Shown: positions 8,205-17,179, numbered from the stretch's first letter. The stretch is DNA of 64,000 nucleotides from Cylindrospermum stagnale PCC 7417 (GCF_000317535.1 NC_019757.1:1525001-1589000), one strand, 5' to 3'. Notes: generated by a model from the sequence alone, not told the origin. Numbers and translations: made by a program.

Positions 8205-9038
8205 ATGACGAGTGTTGTAGGACAAAAAACAGCTAGACCAATAACTCCACACAGCATCTTAGTAGCCCAGCTACAGAAAACCCTCAAATTAGCACAAGAG
8301 AGTAAGATTCCCGTAGAGGTATTAGATTCTTTGCGCCAGGGAGTTCAATTAGCGGCGGGTTTAGATCCCTACTTGGATGATTACACCACCCCCGAATCGA
8401 GCGCATTAACAGCATTGGCGCAAAAAACTAGCATTGAAGACTGGAGCAAACGCTTCGGTGATGGTGAAACAGTGCGTCAACTAGAGCAGGAGATGCTCTC
8501 AGGACATCTTGAAGGACAGACATTGAAAATGTTTGTTCACATGACCAAGGCAAAGCGGATTCTAGAAGTAGGAATGTTCACAGGGTATTCAGCTTTGGCA
8601 ATGGCAGAAGCATTACCAAGTGATGGGCAACTCATAGGTTGCGAAGTTGATCCCTATGTCGCTCAATTTGCTCAGGCTTGCTTTGGTGAGTCTCCTCACG
8701 GCGAGAAAATCGTTGTGGAAGTAGCACCTGCCCTAGAGACACTCCACAAGCTGGCTGCGAGAAAAGAAGTATTTGATCTGATCTTCGTCGATGCGGATAA
8801 AAAAGAGTATGTAGAGTACTTCCAGACCATCTTGGATAGTAACTTACTGGCTCCCGACGGGTTAATCTGCGTGGATAATACTTTGTTGCAGGGACAAGTT
8901 TACCTACCACCAGAACAACGCACCGCCAACGGTGAAGCGATCGCTCAGTTCAACCGTATTGTTGCCGCCGATCCTCGTGTAGAGCAAGTTCTCTTACCCA
9001 TCCGAGACGGTATAACCCTGATTAGACGCGTTGTGTAA
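8205..9038 (+). CDS. mysB: MysB, O-methyltransferase of mycosporine biosynthesis
   Basis: 277 residues of the SAM-dependent O-methyltransferase (caffeoyl-CoA OMT-like) family that methylates demethyl-4-deoxygadusol to 4-deoxygadusol. It shows the SAM motif LEVGMFTGYSALAMAEALP, the acidic strand VDADKKEY, and the conserved EQEMLSGHLEGQTLKMFVHM segment shared with MysB of Anabaena and Nostoc. The ATG at 8205 follows the mysA stop by 4 bp, so the two are cotranscribed and probably translationally coupled. A longer frame back to 8124 would overlap mysA and is not needed. A strong hairpin follows the stop codon. Confidence 0.95.
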   Translation: MTSVVGQKTARPITPHSILVAQLQKTLKLAQESKIPVEVLDSLRQGVQLAAGLDPYLDDYTTPESSALTALAQKTSIEDWSKRFGDGETVRQLEQEMLSGHLEGQTLKMFVHMTKAKRILEVGMFTGYSALAMAEALPSDGQLIGCEVDPYVAQFAQACFGESPHGEKIVVEVAPALETLHKLAARKEVFDLIFVDADKKEYVEYFQTILDSNLLAPDGLICVDNTLLQGQVYLPPEQRTANGEAIAQFNRIVAADPRVEQVLLPIRDGITLIRRVV

Positions 9039-9062
9039 TCGAGAGATGAGGAGATGACAAGA

Positions 9063-9088
9063 GAAGTCTAAGCCTTGGCTTAGACTTC
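9063..9088. terminator. Perfect 12-bp hairpin between mysB and mysD
   Basis: GAAGTCTAAGCC-TT-GGCTTAGACTTC is a perfect 12-bp stem with a 2-nt loop, followed by an A/T-rich tract (AAAAAAATAATTTTT). It sits 25 bp after the mysB stop and 100 bp before mysD. It could be a partial terminator, or an RNA-stabilising end that sets different amounts of mysAB and mysDC message. Confidence 0.55.
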
Positions 9089-9188
9089 AAAAAAATAATT
9101 TTTCGCTTGCTTCCTCATCTCCCCTCAAGCGATTTTTTGGCCACCGCAGTTGTTACATAAAATACAATAATACTTAGGAATATGAATC

Positions 9189-10217
9189 ATGCCACTACTT
9201 CGTATCCTTCATTTAGTTGGGTCTGCATACAATGATTTTTACTGTGAGTTGTCACGCAAATACGCCCAAATCTGTCTGGTAGAGACAGCAAATCCATCGC
9301 TCTATGACTTTCTGATTGCATACATCACACCTGATCAGCAGTGGCGATTTCCTTGCTCCCTCAGTCCAGAAGATATTGCTGTCGCCAAACCCATGCCTCT
9401 GTTAGAGGCTATACAGTTTATAACAGCGCAAAACATTGACCTTATGTTGCCACAAATGTTTTGTATCCCTGGAGTGACTCACTACCGCGCACTATTCGAC
9501 CTGCTGAAGATCCCTTACATAGGCAATACTCCGGATGTCATGGCAATAACGGCCCACAAAGCCAGAACCAAAGCAATTGTCGCAGCAGCAGGGGTCAAAG
9601 TGCCTTTTGGAGAACTGCTTCGCCAAGGAGACGTGCCGACAATTAAACCTCCCGCAGTCGTCAAACCCGCAACTGCCGACAACTCTTTAGGGGTGTCGTT
9701 AGTTAAAGAGGTTACTGACTATGACGTTGCCCTGAAGAAAGCATTTGAACATGCTTCGGAGGTCATCGTAGAAGAATTTATTGAACCAGGTCGAGAAGTC
9801 AGATGCGGCATCATTGTCAAAGATGGGGATCTAGTCGCTTTACCCCTTCAAGAGTATCTGGTAGACCCTCACGAGAAACCCATCCGCAGCTATACTGAGA
9901 AATTCCCAAAACCGGATGATGGCAACTTGCGTTTAACCGCTAAAGATAATGTCAAGTACTGGATTGTAGATCCTAATGACCCCATCACCCAAAAGGTTCA
10001 GCAAGAAGCGAAGAAGTGTCATTTGGCTTTGGGCTGTCGCCATTATAGTTTATTTGACTTCCGCATCGACCCAAAGGGAGAACCTTGGTTCTTAGAAGCC
10101 GGGTTGTATTGTATTTTTGCCCACAAAAGTGTGATTACCCATACGGCGAAAGCCGCGGGAATTCCTTTAAATGAGTTATTTATGACGGCGATCAATGAAG
10201 CGTTGGTCAAGATCTGA
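9189..10217 (+). CDS. mysD: MysD, D-Ala-D-Ala ligase-like mycosporine amino acid ligase
   Basis: 342 residues of the ATP-grasp D-Ala-D-Ala ligase family. In Nostoc punctiforme the MysD enzyme joins a second amino acid to mycosporine-glycine to give imino-mycosporines such as shinorine. Visible features are an N-terminal pre-ATP-grasp domain, the KPATADNSLGVSL loop, VEEFIEPGREVRCGII, and a C-terminal FRIDPKGEPWFLEAGLYC metal-binding segment in which acidic Asp and Glu are kept. The second amino acid cannot be predicted from sequence here. Gene order, after mysB and before mysC, differs from the Nostoc arrangement where mysD follows mysC or is separate. Confidence 0.92.
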   Translation: MPLLRILHLVGSAYNDFYCELSRKYAQICLVETANPSLYDFLIAYITPDQQWRFPCSLSPEDIAVAKPMPLLEAIQFITAQNIDLMLPQMFCIPGVTHYRALFDLLKIPYIGNTPDVMAITAHKARTKAIVAAAGVKVPFGELLRQGDVPTIKPPAVVKPATADNSLGVSLVKEVTDYDVALKKAFEHASEVIVEEFIEPGREVRCGIIVKDGDLVALPLQEYLVDPHEKPIRSYTEKFPKPDDGNLRLTAKDNVKYWIVDPNDPITQKVQQEAKKCHLALGCRHYSLFDFRIDPKGEPWFLEAGLYCIFAHKSVITHTAKAAGIPLNELFMTAINEALVKI

Positions 10218-10347
10218 TGACCGGCAAATCACCTTTTTCGCTTTCTTCTGACTTGGAATAGCACAAGGTCTTCGCTAGCGATAAGTAATAGAACTCGAAT
10301 GTACATTGTTGAGTCAAATAAGTATATATCATGTCACAATTACAACT

Positions 10348-11727
10348 ATGAAAGAGCAGATTTTGGCAATATTCCAAAACTTGGGTACTCTTGCATTACT
10401 GGCGATCGCATTTCCCTTTAACTGCACCGTCGTACTCGCATCGCTACTGTGGAATTTTTTCAGCCGATCGGATGCTAATCTTGTGGTTTTGAACGAGAAT
10501 CCTCAAAATATCTTGATCGGTGGTGGCAGGATGACCAAAACCCTTCAGCTTGCGCGTTCATTTCACGCAGCAGGGCATCGAGTCATTTTATTCGATCTCA
10601 ACCAATACTGGTTCAGTGGTTATCGATTTTCTAACTCTGTGGCTGGCTTTTACACAGTTCCTGACTCGCAAGAAGATTTAGAAGGCTATACTCAAGCCGT
10701 GCGTGCGATCGCCAAAAAGGAAAACATAGACTTTTTTGTCCCGGTAGGCATTTTTGCTGCCAGCTACTTTGACTCCGAGCGCAAACCAGTGTTATCAGGC
10801 TATTGTGAGAATTTCCACTTCGATGCTGATACGATGAAGATGCTGGATAACAAGTTTACGTTTGCAGAAACTGCCCGCTCACTCTCGCTATCTGTCCCGA
10901 AAACCTTCTTAATTACAGATCCCGAACAAGTTCTTAAATTCGACTTTGCCAACGAAAAGCGCAAGTACATTCTCAAAAGTATTATCTATGACTCTGTTTT
11001 ACGCTTGGATTTGACCAAGTTACCAATGGATTCTCCCGAAAAAATGGCGCTTCATGTTAAAAGTAAGCCAATTAGTCAGGATAAGCCTTGGATATTACAA
11101 GAGTTTATTCCCGGAACAGAATACTGTACTCACAGTACAGTGAGAAATGGCGAATTAACGGTACACTGCTGCTGCAAATCATCTGCTTTTCAAGTCAATT
11201 ACGAAAACGTCGAGTGTCCAGAAATTGAGCAGTGGGTGAGTCATTTTGTCAAAGAATTACAACTGACTGGACAAATTTCTTTTGACTTCATTCAGGCGGA
11301 AGATGGGACGATTTATGCGCTCGAGTGCAATGCCCGCACTCACTCTGCAATTACAATGTATTATAACCATCCAGGTTTAGCTGATGCCTATCTTAGTAAA
11401 GAGCCTCCATCTGCACCTCTGCAACCCCTGAGTAATAGTAAGCCTACTTATTGGCTTTATCATGAACTTTGGCGACTTAATAAAATTAGATCGTTAAAGC
11501 AGTTGCAAAAGTGGTTTACAAATATTTTGCGAGGAAAGGATGCAATCTTTGAAATTAACGACCCCCTACCGTTCTTAATGGTACATCACTGGTACATTCC
11601 TTTACTATTACTCGATAGTTTGCGCTCCTTAAGAACTTGGGTGAGGATTGATTTTTGCATCGGGAAACTCATACAGTTTGGAGAAGACATAAAATATAAA
11701 ACCTCTATCTCTGCAACCCCTGAGTGA
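10348..11727 (+). CDS. mysC: MysC copy 1, ATP-grasp mycosporine ligase
   Basis: 459 residues. MysC attaches an amino acid (glycine in characterised cases) to 4-deoxygadusol using ATP. The N-terminus has one hydrophobic helix (LGTLALLAIAFPFNCTVVL), then a GGGRMTKTLQLARSFHAAGHRV Rossmann-like part and an ATP-grasp fold with LQEFIPGTEYCTHS and LECNARTHSAIT. Copy 2 and the Anabaena protein have ECNPRTHSAIT, so Pro is replaced by Ala here. ATG 10348 aligns with copy 2; the earlier in-frame start at 10306 adds unrelated residues. The last eight codons run out of frame into the relic of a third copy, so the C-terminus is not native. It probably still functions, with less certainty than copy 2. Confidence 0.9.
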   Translation: MKEQILAIFQNLGTLALLAIAFPFNCTVVLASLLWNFFSRSDANLVVLNENPQNILIGGGRMTKTLQLARSFHAAGHRVILFDLNQYWFSGYRFSNSVAGFYTVPDSQEDLEGYTQAVRAIAKKENIDFFVPVGIFAASYFDSERKPVLSGYCENFHFDADTMKMLDNKFTFAETARSLSLSVPKTFLITDPEQVLKFDFANEKRKYILKSIIYDSVLRLDLTKLPMDSPEKMALHVKSKPISQDKPWILQEFIPGTEYCTHSTVRNGELTVHCCCKSSAFQVNYENVECPEIEQWVSHFVKELQLTGQISFDFIQAEDGTIYALECNARTHSAITMYYNHPGLADAYLSKEPPSAPLQPLSNSKPTYWLYHELWRLNKIRSLKQLQKWFTNILRGKDAIFEINDPLPFLMVHHWYIPLLLLDSLRSLRTWVRIDFCIGKLIQFGEDIKYKTSISATPE

Positions 11728-11790
11728 TAATAAGCCTATTTATTGGCTTGCTCACGAACTTTGGAGAATTAATGAATTAAATCCTTAAAA
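11709..11790 (+). pseudogene. Relic of a third mysC copy
   Basis: The stretch CTGCAACCCCTGAGTGATAA onward matches, base for base in most positions, the internal part of mysC copy 1 starting at 11419 (offset 292 bp). It translates as LQPLSDNKPIYWLAHELWR, the well-conserved LQPL-(A/S)DSKPTYW-YHE motif of MysC, and ends at a TAA after INELNP. Only about 80 bp remains. It must come from a third tandem copy or from unequal crossing-over between the two present copies. Confidence 0.85.
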
Positions 11791-11877
11791 AGGAAGCAAG
11801 GGTAGGATCGCATCTGTCTCTTTAACCTCTTCCTATGCACCAGCCACTGATTCCACTATCATGTCAAAATTCTAACT

Positions 11878-13206
11878 ATGAGAAAGCATATTTTTGTAGT
11901 GTTCCAAAACTTGGGCACTCTTGTATTACTGGCGCTGGCATTTCCCTTGAACTGCATCGTTGTCTTAACATCGTTGCTGTGGAACTTTCTTAAGCAACCA
12001 TTCAGTAAGTCAATTGTTGTCAACCCCAATTCTAAAAATATCTTGATTGCTGGCGCTAGAATGACTAAAACTCTTCAGCTAGCGCGTTCATTTCATGCTG
12101 CTGGGCATCGGGTTATTATAATTGATATTGAGAAATACTGGTCAAGTGGTAATAAATATTCCAACTCTGTTGCAGGCTTTTATACCGTTCCCGATCCAAG
12201 CAAAGACTTAGAAGGCTATATTGAAACCCTACACGCGATCGCCAAAACAGAAAAGATCGACTTTTTTATCCCGGTAGCCATTTTTTCGGTCATTCACTAC
12301 GATCAAGGCAAGCCACCATTACCAGACTTTTGTGAGTTTTTCCACTTCGATGCCGATGTCACGAATATTCTGGATGATAAGTTTGCCTTTGCCGAAACAG
12401 CGCGATCGTTCGGTTTATCTGTCCCCAAATCCTTCAAGATTACCGATCCCGAACAAGTCCTCAACTTCGACTTTTCTCAGGAGAAGCGCAAATACATTCT
12501 TAAAAGCATCCCCTACGATCAAGTGCGTCGCTTGAATCTCACCAAGCTACCTTGCGATACCCCAGCAGAAACAGCAGCATTTGTCAAGAGTCTGCCGATC
12601 AGTGCGGAGAATCCCTGGATTATGCAAGAATTTATCCCTGGAAAGGAATACTGCACTCACACTACCGCGCGAGATGGAGAGTCAAGAATGTACTGCTGCT
12701 GTGAGTCATCCGCCTTTCAAGTCAACTACGAAAACATTGATCAGCTAGAAATTACGCAATGGGCGAGTCATTTTACCAAAGAACTGGGAAAAACCGGGCA
12801 ACTTTCCTTTGACTTCATCCAGGCAGAAGACGGAACTGTTTACGCGATTGAGTGTAACCCCCGGACTCACTCCGCCATTACTATGTTTTACAATCATCCA
12901 GGAGTAGCGGATGCCTATCTTGGTAAACAGCCTCTGGCTGAATCGTTGCAGCCTCTTGCTGATAGTAAGCCAACCTATTGGCTGTACCACGAAGTTTGGC
13001 GGCTAAATGAGATTAGATCGTTTAAGCAACTACAAACCTGGGTAAAAAACATCAGGCGGGGGAAAGAAGCAATTTTTGAGGTGAGTGATCCCTTACCCTT
13101 CCTGATGGTACATCACTGGCAGATTCCCTTACTCATTCTCGACAATTTACGAAGGCTCAAAGGTTGGATCAGAATAGATTTTAATATGGGCGAGCTTATA
13201 GAGTAA
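11878..13206 (+). CDS. mysC: MysC copy 2, ATP-grasp mycosporine ligase
   Basis: 442 residues, paralogous to the copy upstream across the whole length and ending, as MysC proteins usually do, in IRIDFNMGELIE. It keeps the N-terminal hydrophobic helix, the MTKTLQLARSFHAAGHRV segment, MQEFIPGKEYCTHT, FIQAEDGTVYAIE and the canonical ECNPRTHSAIT motif, so it is the more orthodox of the two. The ATG at 11878 gives the same N-terminus (MRKHIFVVFQNLGTL) as copy 1 (MKEQILAIFQNLGTL). The two copies may differ in amino-acid substrate, which would widen the range of mycosporines made, or one may be redundant. Confidence 0.93.
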   Translation: MRKHIFVVFQNLGTLVLLALAFPLNCIVVLTSLLWNFLKQPFSKSIVVNPNSKNILIAGARMTKTLQLARSFHAAGHRVIIIDIEKYWSSGNKYSNSVAGFYTVPDPSKDLEGYIETLHAIAKTEKIDFFIPVAIFSVIHYDQGKPPLPDFCEFFHFDADVTNILDDKFAFAETARSFGLSVPKSFKITDPEQVLNFDFSQEKRKYILKSIPYDQVRRLNLTKLPCDTPAETAAFVKSLPISAENPWIMQEFIPGKEYCTHTTARDGESRMYCCCESSAFQVNYENIDQLEITQWASHFTKELGKTGQLSFDFIQAEDGTVYAIECNPRTHSAITMFYNHPGVADAYLGKQPLAESLQPLADSKPTYWLYHEVWRLNEIRSFKQLQTWVKNIRRGKEAIFEVSDPLPFLMVHHWQIPLLILDNLRRLKGWIRIDFNMGELIE

Positions 13207-13822
13207 TACCAACGAATATTTTCCCCTTTCTTTCATTTTCTTACCAAATGGGGAGTATCCCGATTTTAGAGTTGAGTTATAAAATGTATGTTGGAGTACT
13301 GATGTTCGTTTACAAGAACTACCCACAGAGAAATTTCAAGAGAATAAAGAAGTAGAATTATTAATAGAGATTGAAGAATTTAGAGCACAATTAGCTGGAG
13401 TTGAGAGTTAAACGCTCAACTACTAGCTTGGGTAGCTGGTACTGTTGATACCCAACGCGAATGCTTCATTTGTTGCAGGTGTTTTCTGTTATGTCTGCGA
13501 CTATACAGGAGTGGTTAATATGCTGTACTCTTGTATTTGATGCTAAGGCTGTCATGCTTCCAAAATACAATATTTTGCGCCTTTACCTACGGTGGGGCGT
13601 AGCCCATCGCCATCGACGGTAGGTCTAAACCCATCGCAGCTGCGGAATCTAGGGTCAAATCCTGAGCTGAAGGCAAAAATATTTGGTACAGTTTGAAAGT
13701 TGTATTTTTTTTGACACCGTTGGAGCAACTCAATTTTGGATTTTGGCAATAACTCTAATCTAAAATCTGAAATCGGTAGTCAAGGAACAGAAAGATATGA
13801 TGATTATTTACAGATCACAAGC
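13207..13822. other. Intergenic stretch with a gene fragment and repeats
   Basis: At 13284-13411 one plus frame encodes an acidic C-terminal-looking tail (VRLQELPTEKFQENKEVELL, then more residues and a TAA stop) without a start codon, likely the end of a decayed gene. At 13580-13640 there is a GC-rich short repeat (CTACGGTGGGGCGTAGCCCA) of the small dispersed type. The argF frame extends back to a TTG at 13736, but the added residues are not conserved. Confidence 0.45.
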
Positions 13823-14743
13823 ATGGCAGCATTGATTGGACGAGATTTATTAGGTCTGGCGGATCTTAGTTCCACGGAACTCCAAGAACTCCTGCAATTG
13901 GCAACTGAACTCAAATCACAACGGCTGAAGTTGCACTGTAATAAGGTGTTGGGTTTGTTGTTCTCTAAAGCTTCAACTCGGACGCGAGTAAGTTTTACTG
14001 TGGCGATGTACCAACTGGGTGGACAGGTAATTGATCTTAACCCAAATGTCACTCAAGTCAGTCGCGGGGAACCGATACAAGATACGGCGCGAGTGCTGGA
14101 TCGATATTTAGATATTTTAGCAATCCGCACTTTTGCCCAGCAGGATTTGGAAACTTTTGCTAACTACGCCAAAATTCCTGTAATTAATGCTTTGACTGAT
14201 TTAGAGCATCCCTGTCAGGTTTTAGCTGATTTAATGACGATTCAGGAGAGTTTTGGCACGCTGGCGGGGTTAACCTTGACTTACGTGGGTGATGGGAATA
14301 ATGTGGCTAATTCTCTGATGCTTGGCTGTGCTTTGGTGGGGATGAATGTAAGAGTTGCCACTCCTGGTGGATATGAACCAGATGCGGGAATTGTGGCACA
14401 AGCAAAAGCGATTACACAAAATAAAACCGAAGTACTCCTCACCAATGATCCAGAACTAGCAGCTAAGGGAGCATCGGTACTTTACACTGATGTTTGGGCA
14501 AGTATGGGGCAAGAAGCAGAGGCTGACAACCGCTTGCCTATTTTCCAACCTTATCAAATTTCTGAGCAGCTATTAAGCCTTGCTGACCCAGAAGCAATTG
14601 TTTTACACTGTTTACCGGCTCATCGTGGCGAAGAAATTACCGAAGAAGTAATTGAAGGTTCTCAATCACGGGTTTGGGATCAGGCAGAAAATCGCCTGCA
14701 CGCCCAAAAAGCTTTGCTTGCTAGTATCTTAGGAGCAGAGTAA
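13823..14743 (+). CDS. argF: Ornithine carbamoyltransferase
   Basis: 306 residues, the normal length. It catalyses carbamoyl phosphate plus ornithine to citrulline in arginine synthesis in the cytoplasm. Visible motifs are SKASTRTRVSF (carbamoyl phosphate binding), AIRTF, LEHPCQVLADLMT, VGDGNNVANSL (domain 2) and HCLPAHRGEE with the catalytic Cys-Leu-Pro. ATG 13823 (MAALIGRDLLGL) matches the start seen in other cyanobacteria. lexA follows 145 bp later, an arrangement also known in relatives, but lexA has its own regulated promoter. Confidence 0.96.
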   Translation: MAALIGRDLLGLADLSSTELQELLQLATELKSQRLKLHCNKVLGLLFSKASTRTRVSFTVAMYQLGGQVIDLNPNVTQVSRGEPIQDTARVLDRYLDILAIRTFAQQDLETFANYAKIPVINALTDLEHPCQVLADLMTIQESFGTLAGLTLTYVGDGNNVANSLMLGCALVGMNVRVATPGGYEPDAGIVAQAKAITQNKTEVLLTNDPELAAKGASVLYTDVWASMGQEAEADNRLPIFQPYQISEQLLSLADPEAIVLHCLPAHRGEEITEEVIEGSQSRVWDQAENRLHAQKALLASILGAE

Positions 14744-14842
14744 AAGGTCAAAAGTCAAAAATTAAAGGGCAAAAGCAAAGAGAATCGTCTTGATTTTGCC
14801 TTTAATCTTTTTAGTTTCATCTTGTTATGGGAAGGAATTTGT

Positions 14843-14856
14843 AGTACTAATGTTCT
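14843..14856 (+). promoter_or_regulatory. LexA (SOS) box upstream of lexA
   Basis: AGTACTAATGTTCT fits the cyanobacterial LexA-binding consensus RGTACNNNDGTWCB at every position. It lies 33 bp before the lexA start codon, as expected for autorepression. Confidence 0.88.
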
Positions 14857-14888
14857 AGAGACATTTGTAATTACTTCCTAAGAAATTT

Positions 14889-15494
14889 ATGGAACGGCTA
14901 ACAGAAGCGCAACAAGAACTATATGAATGGCTGGTAGAATATATCCGCTTAAATCAGCATTCGCCTTCAATTCGCCAAATGATGCTAGGGATGAATTTGC
15001 GATCGCCTGCACCAATTCAAAGCCGCTTGGAACATTTACGCACCAAGGGCTACATTGAATGGAATGAAGGTAAGGCGCGAACGATCCGGATTTTGCATCC
15101 TATTAAGCAAGGTGTGCCAATTTTGGGCACAATCGCCGCTGGTGGTTTAATTGAACCCTTCACTGATGCTATAGATCATTTAGACTTTTCTAATCTATCT
15201 CTACCTGCCCAAAGCTACGCTTTGCGGGTAGCTGGTGATAGCATGATTGAGGATTTAATTGCTGATGGCGATTTGGTCTTTTTGCGTCCGGTACAAGAAC
15301 CAAATAATCTCAAAAATGGCACGATCGTCGCCGCTAGAGTTGAGGGATACGGTACAACTTTAAAACGTTTCTATCGCCAAGGCGATCGCGTCACCCTTAA
15401 ACCAGCCAATCCTAAGTACAACCCGATTGAAGTCCCGGCTATGCACGTACAGGTGCAAGGTTCTCTCGTTGGTGTTTGGCGCGATTACAACTAA
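14889..15494 (+). CDS. lexA: LexA repressor
   Basis: 201 residues. The N-terminal winged helix spans about residues 1-70 (TEAQQELYEWLVEYI, SPSIRQMMLGM). The C-terminal S24 peptidase domain has the Ala84-Gly85 self-cleavage site (TIAAGGLIEP), the catalytic Ser118 in RVAGDSMIED and the Lys159 in GTTLKRFY. All autocleavage residues are present, so it should be a functional SOS-type repressor; in some cyanobacteria LexA also controls carbon and redox genes and does not respond to DNA damage. The LexA box 33 bp upstream points to autoregulation. It is immediately followed by a repeat-rich spacer and a DNA-processing helicase. Confidence 0.95.
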   Translation: MERLTEAQQELYEWLVEYIRLNQHSPSIRQMMLGMNLRSPAPIQSRLEHLRTKGYIEWNEGKARTIRILHPIKQGVPILGTIAAGGLIEPFTDAIDHLDFSNLSLPAQSYALRVAGDSMIEDLIADGDLVFLRPVQEPNNLKNGTIVAARVEGYGTTLKRFYRQGDRVTLKPANPKYNPIEVPAMHVQVQGSLVGVWRDYN

Positions 15495-15497
15495 ACA

Positions 15498-15646
15498 ATG
15501 GTAATGGGTGATGGGTGATGGGTAATGGGTAATAGAAATCAATTACCTCTTAGACAATCCCCTTCTTCCCAATTAGCAATGCCTAATCCCCTTTTTCCCA
15601 ATCCCCAATTACCCATTACCAATTACCAATTACCTATTACCTATAC
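15498..15646. repeat. Short tandem repeats (STRR-like) with inverted copies
   Basis: Seven-base units related to GGTAATG and GGTGATG are repeated from about 15498 to 15530. Their inverse forms (CCAATTA, CCCATTA, CCTATTA) are repeated from about 15568 to 15640. Such degenerate heptamers are typical of Nostoc-type intergenic regions. Confidence 0.8.
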
Positions 15647-15648
15647 TT

Positions 15649-17130
15649 ATGTATCTGACGTCAAAACCAGTGCAGCAACTGCCCACTTTCAAGCTCAAGT
15701 TACCATTTGTGGGGGAAAGTCAGGGCAGTTATCGGACTCAGCAACCATTACCAGGATGCCCGATGATGCCTTCATCTCTGCAATTGCGCCAGTATCAGCG
15801 ACAAGCGATCGCAGGCTGGTTTGCTAATAACGGCAGAGGGACGCTAAAAATGGCTACAGGTAGTGGGAAAACCATCACTGCACTGGCGATTGCTTGTCAA
15901 CTGTACCAACAGATAGGTTTACAAGTTTTGTTGGTGGTGTGTCCCTATCGCCATCTCGTCACCCAATGGGCGAGAGAGTGTGAAAAATTTAACTTAAAAC
16001 CGATTTTAGCTTTCGAGAATTTACGCAATTGGCAAAGTCAACTTTCCACCCAAATCTATAATCTGCGTTCTGGTTCTCAAGGCTTTGTGACGGTGATTAC
16101 CACCAACTCGACTTTAATTGGCGATGGCTTTGGTTCACAACTCAAGTATTTTCCCGCCAAGACTTTAATTATCGGTGATGAAGCCCATAACTTAGGCGCA
16201 CCAAGGTTAGAGGAAAGTTTACCCCGTCGTGTAGGGTTGCGACTAGCTTTGTCAGCGACACCGGAAAGGTATTTTGATGATGGCGGTACTCAGTCTTTAT
16301 TTGATTATTTTGGCCCGGTGCTACAACCAGAATTTACCTTGCAGGATGCGATCGCGCAAAATGCTTTGGTACACTATCTTTATTATCCCGTGCTTGTGGA
16401 ACTCACAGAGGCTGAAAGCATTGCCTATCTTAAGTTAACCAAAAAAATTGGGCGATCGCTACTTTATCGTGAACGAGAAAATGGCAATGGCGGAGATTTT
16501 GAAGACAACGAAGATATCAAATCTTTATTGATGCAACGCGCCAGATTAATTGGCGCAGCAGCCAATAAATTAACCGCTTTGCGGGAATTAATGGCAAATC
16601 GCCGCGAAACCACGCACACATTATTCTATTGTAGCGATGGTTCACAAGATGCAGGACAACGTTCATCTTTGCGTCAACTCAAAGCCGTTGCTAAAATTTT
16701 GGGGGTAGAATTGGGGTACAAAGTCAGCACCTACACCGCTCATACCTCTTTAGCAGAAAGAGAAACTTTGCGCCTGCAATTTGAAAGTGGCGAGTTACAA
16801 GGTTTAGTAGCAATTCGCTGTTTAGATGAAGGTGTTGATATTCCGGCAATTCAAACAGCAGTAATCCTATCAAGTTCTGGTAATCCCCGTCAATTTATTC
16901 AGCGCCGGGGACGAGTTTTGCGCCCTCACCCTGGTAAAGAACGCGCCACCATCTTTGACATGATTGTTCTACCACCAGACTTAGACAGAGAAACCATCGA
17001 AGTAGAACGCAACTTGTTAAAAAAGGAATTGCGGCGCTTTGTCGAGTTTGCTGATTTGGCTGATAACGCCGGGGAAGCGAGGATGAAGTTGCTAGATTTA
17101 CAAAAGCGCTATGGACTATTGGATCTTTAA
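15649..17130 (+). CDS. SF2 DEAH helicase, phosphorothioation-associated restriction enzyme type
   Basis: 493 residues with all superfamily 2 motifs: QRQAIAGW (Q-like), MATGSGKT (Walker A), VITTNSTL, GDEAHNLG (DEAH), ALSATPER, CLDEGVDIP and QRRGRVLR (motif VI). Its length and order fit the family annotated in cyanobacteria as the DNA phosphorothioation system restriction enzyme (a type III restriction-like ATPase without an obvious nuclease domain); this link is from family memory. It lies at the edge of the dnd island, about 9.5 kb from dndC. No nuclease motif is visible in the protein, so cleavage would need a partner, perhaps the SMC-like protein downstream. The proximity to lexA is noted. 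ATG 15649 is the first possible start. Confidence 0.8.
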   Translation: MYLTSKPVQQLPTFKLKLPFVGESQGSYRTQQPLPGCPMMPSSLQLRQYQRQAIAGWFANNGRGTLKMATGSGKTITALAIACQLYQQIGLQVLLVVCPYRHLVTQWARECEKFNLKPILAFENLRNWQSQLSTQIYNLRSGSQGFVTVITTNSTLIGDGFGSQLKYFPAKTLIIGDEAHNLGAPRLEESLPRRVGLRLALSATPERYFDDGGTQSLFDYFGPVLQPEFTLQDAIAQNALVHYLYYPVLVELTEAESIAYLKLTKKIGRSLLYRERENGNGGDFEDNEDIKSLLMQRARLIGAAANKLTALRELMANRRETTHTLFYCSDGSQDAGQRSSLRQLKAVAKILGVELGYKVSTYTAHTSLAERETLRLQFESGELQGLVAIRCLDEGVDIPAIQTAVILSSSGNPRQFIQRRGRVLRPHPGKERATIFDMIVLPPDLDRETIEVERNLLKKELRRFVEFADLADNAGEARMKLLDLQKRYGLLDL

Positions 17131-17135
17131 TCTAC

Positions 17136-17179
17136 GATGTAGATAAATGCCGTTTTCTTATCTGTAATTTATCTACATC
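17136..17179. terminator. Hairpin after the helicase gene
   Basis: GATGTAGATAAAT (17136-17148) and ATTTATCTACATC (17167-17179) form a perfect 13-bp stem around an 18-nt loop that includes a short T run. It starts 6 bp after the helicase stop. There is no T tail after the stem, so it may be a processing or terminating structure rather than a classical intrinsic terminator. Confidence 0.45.
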
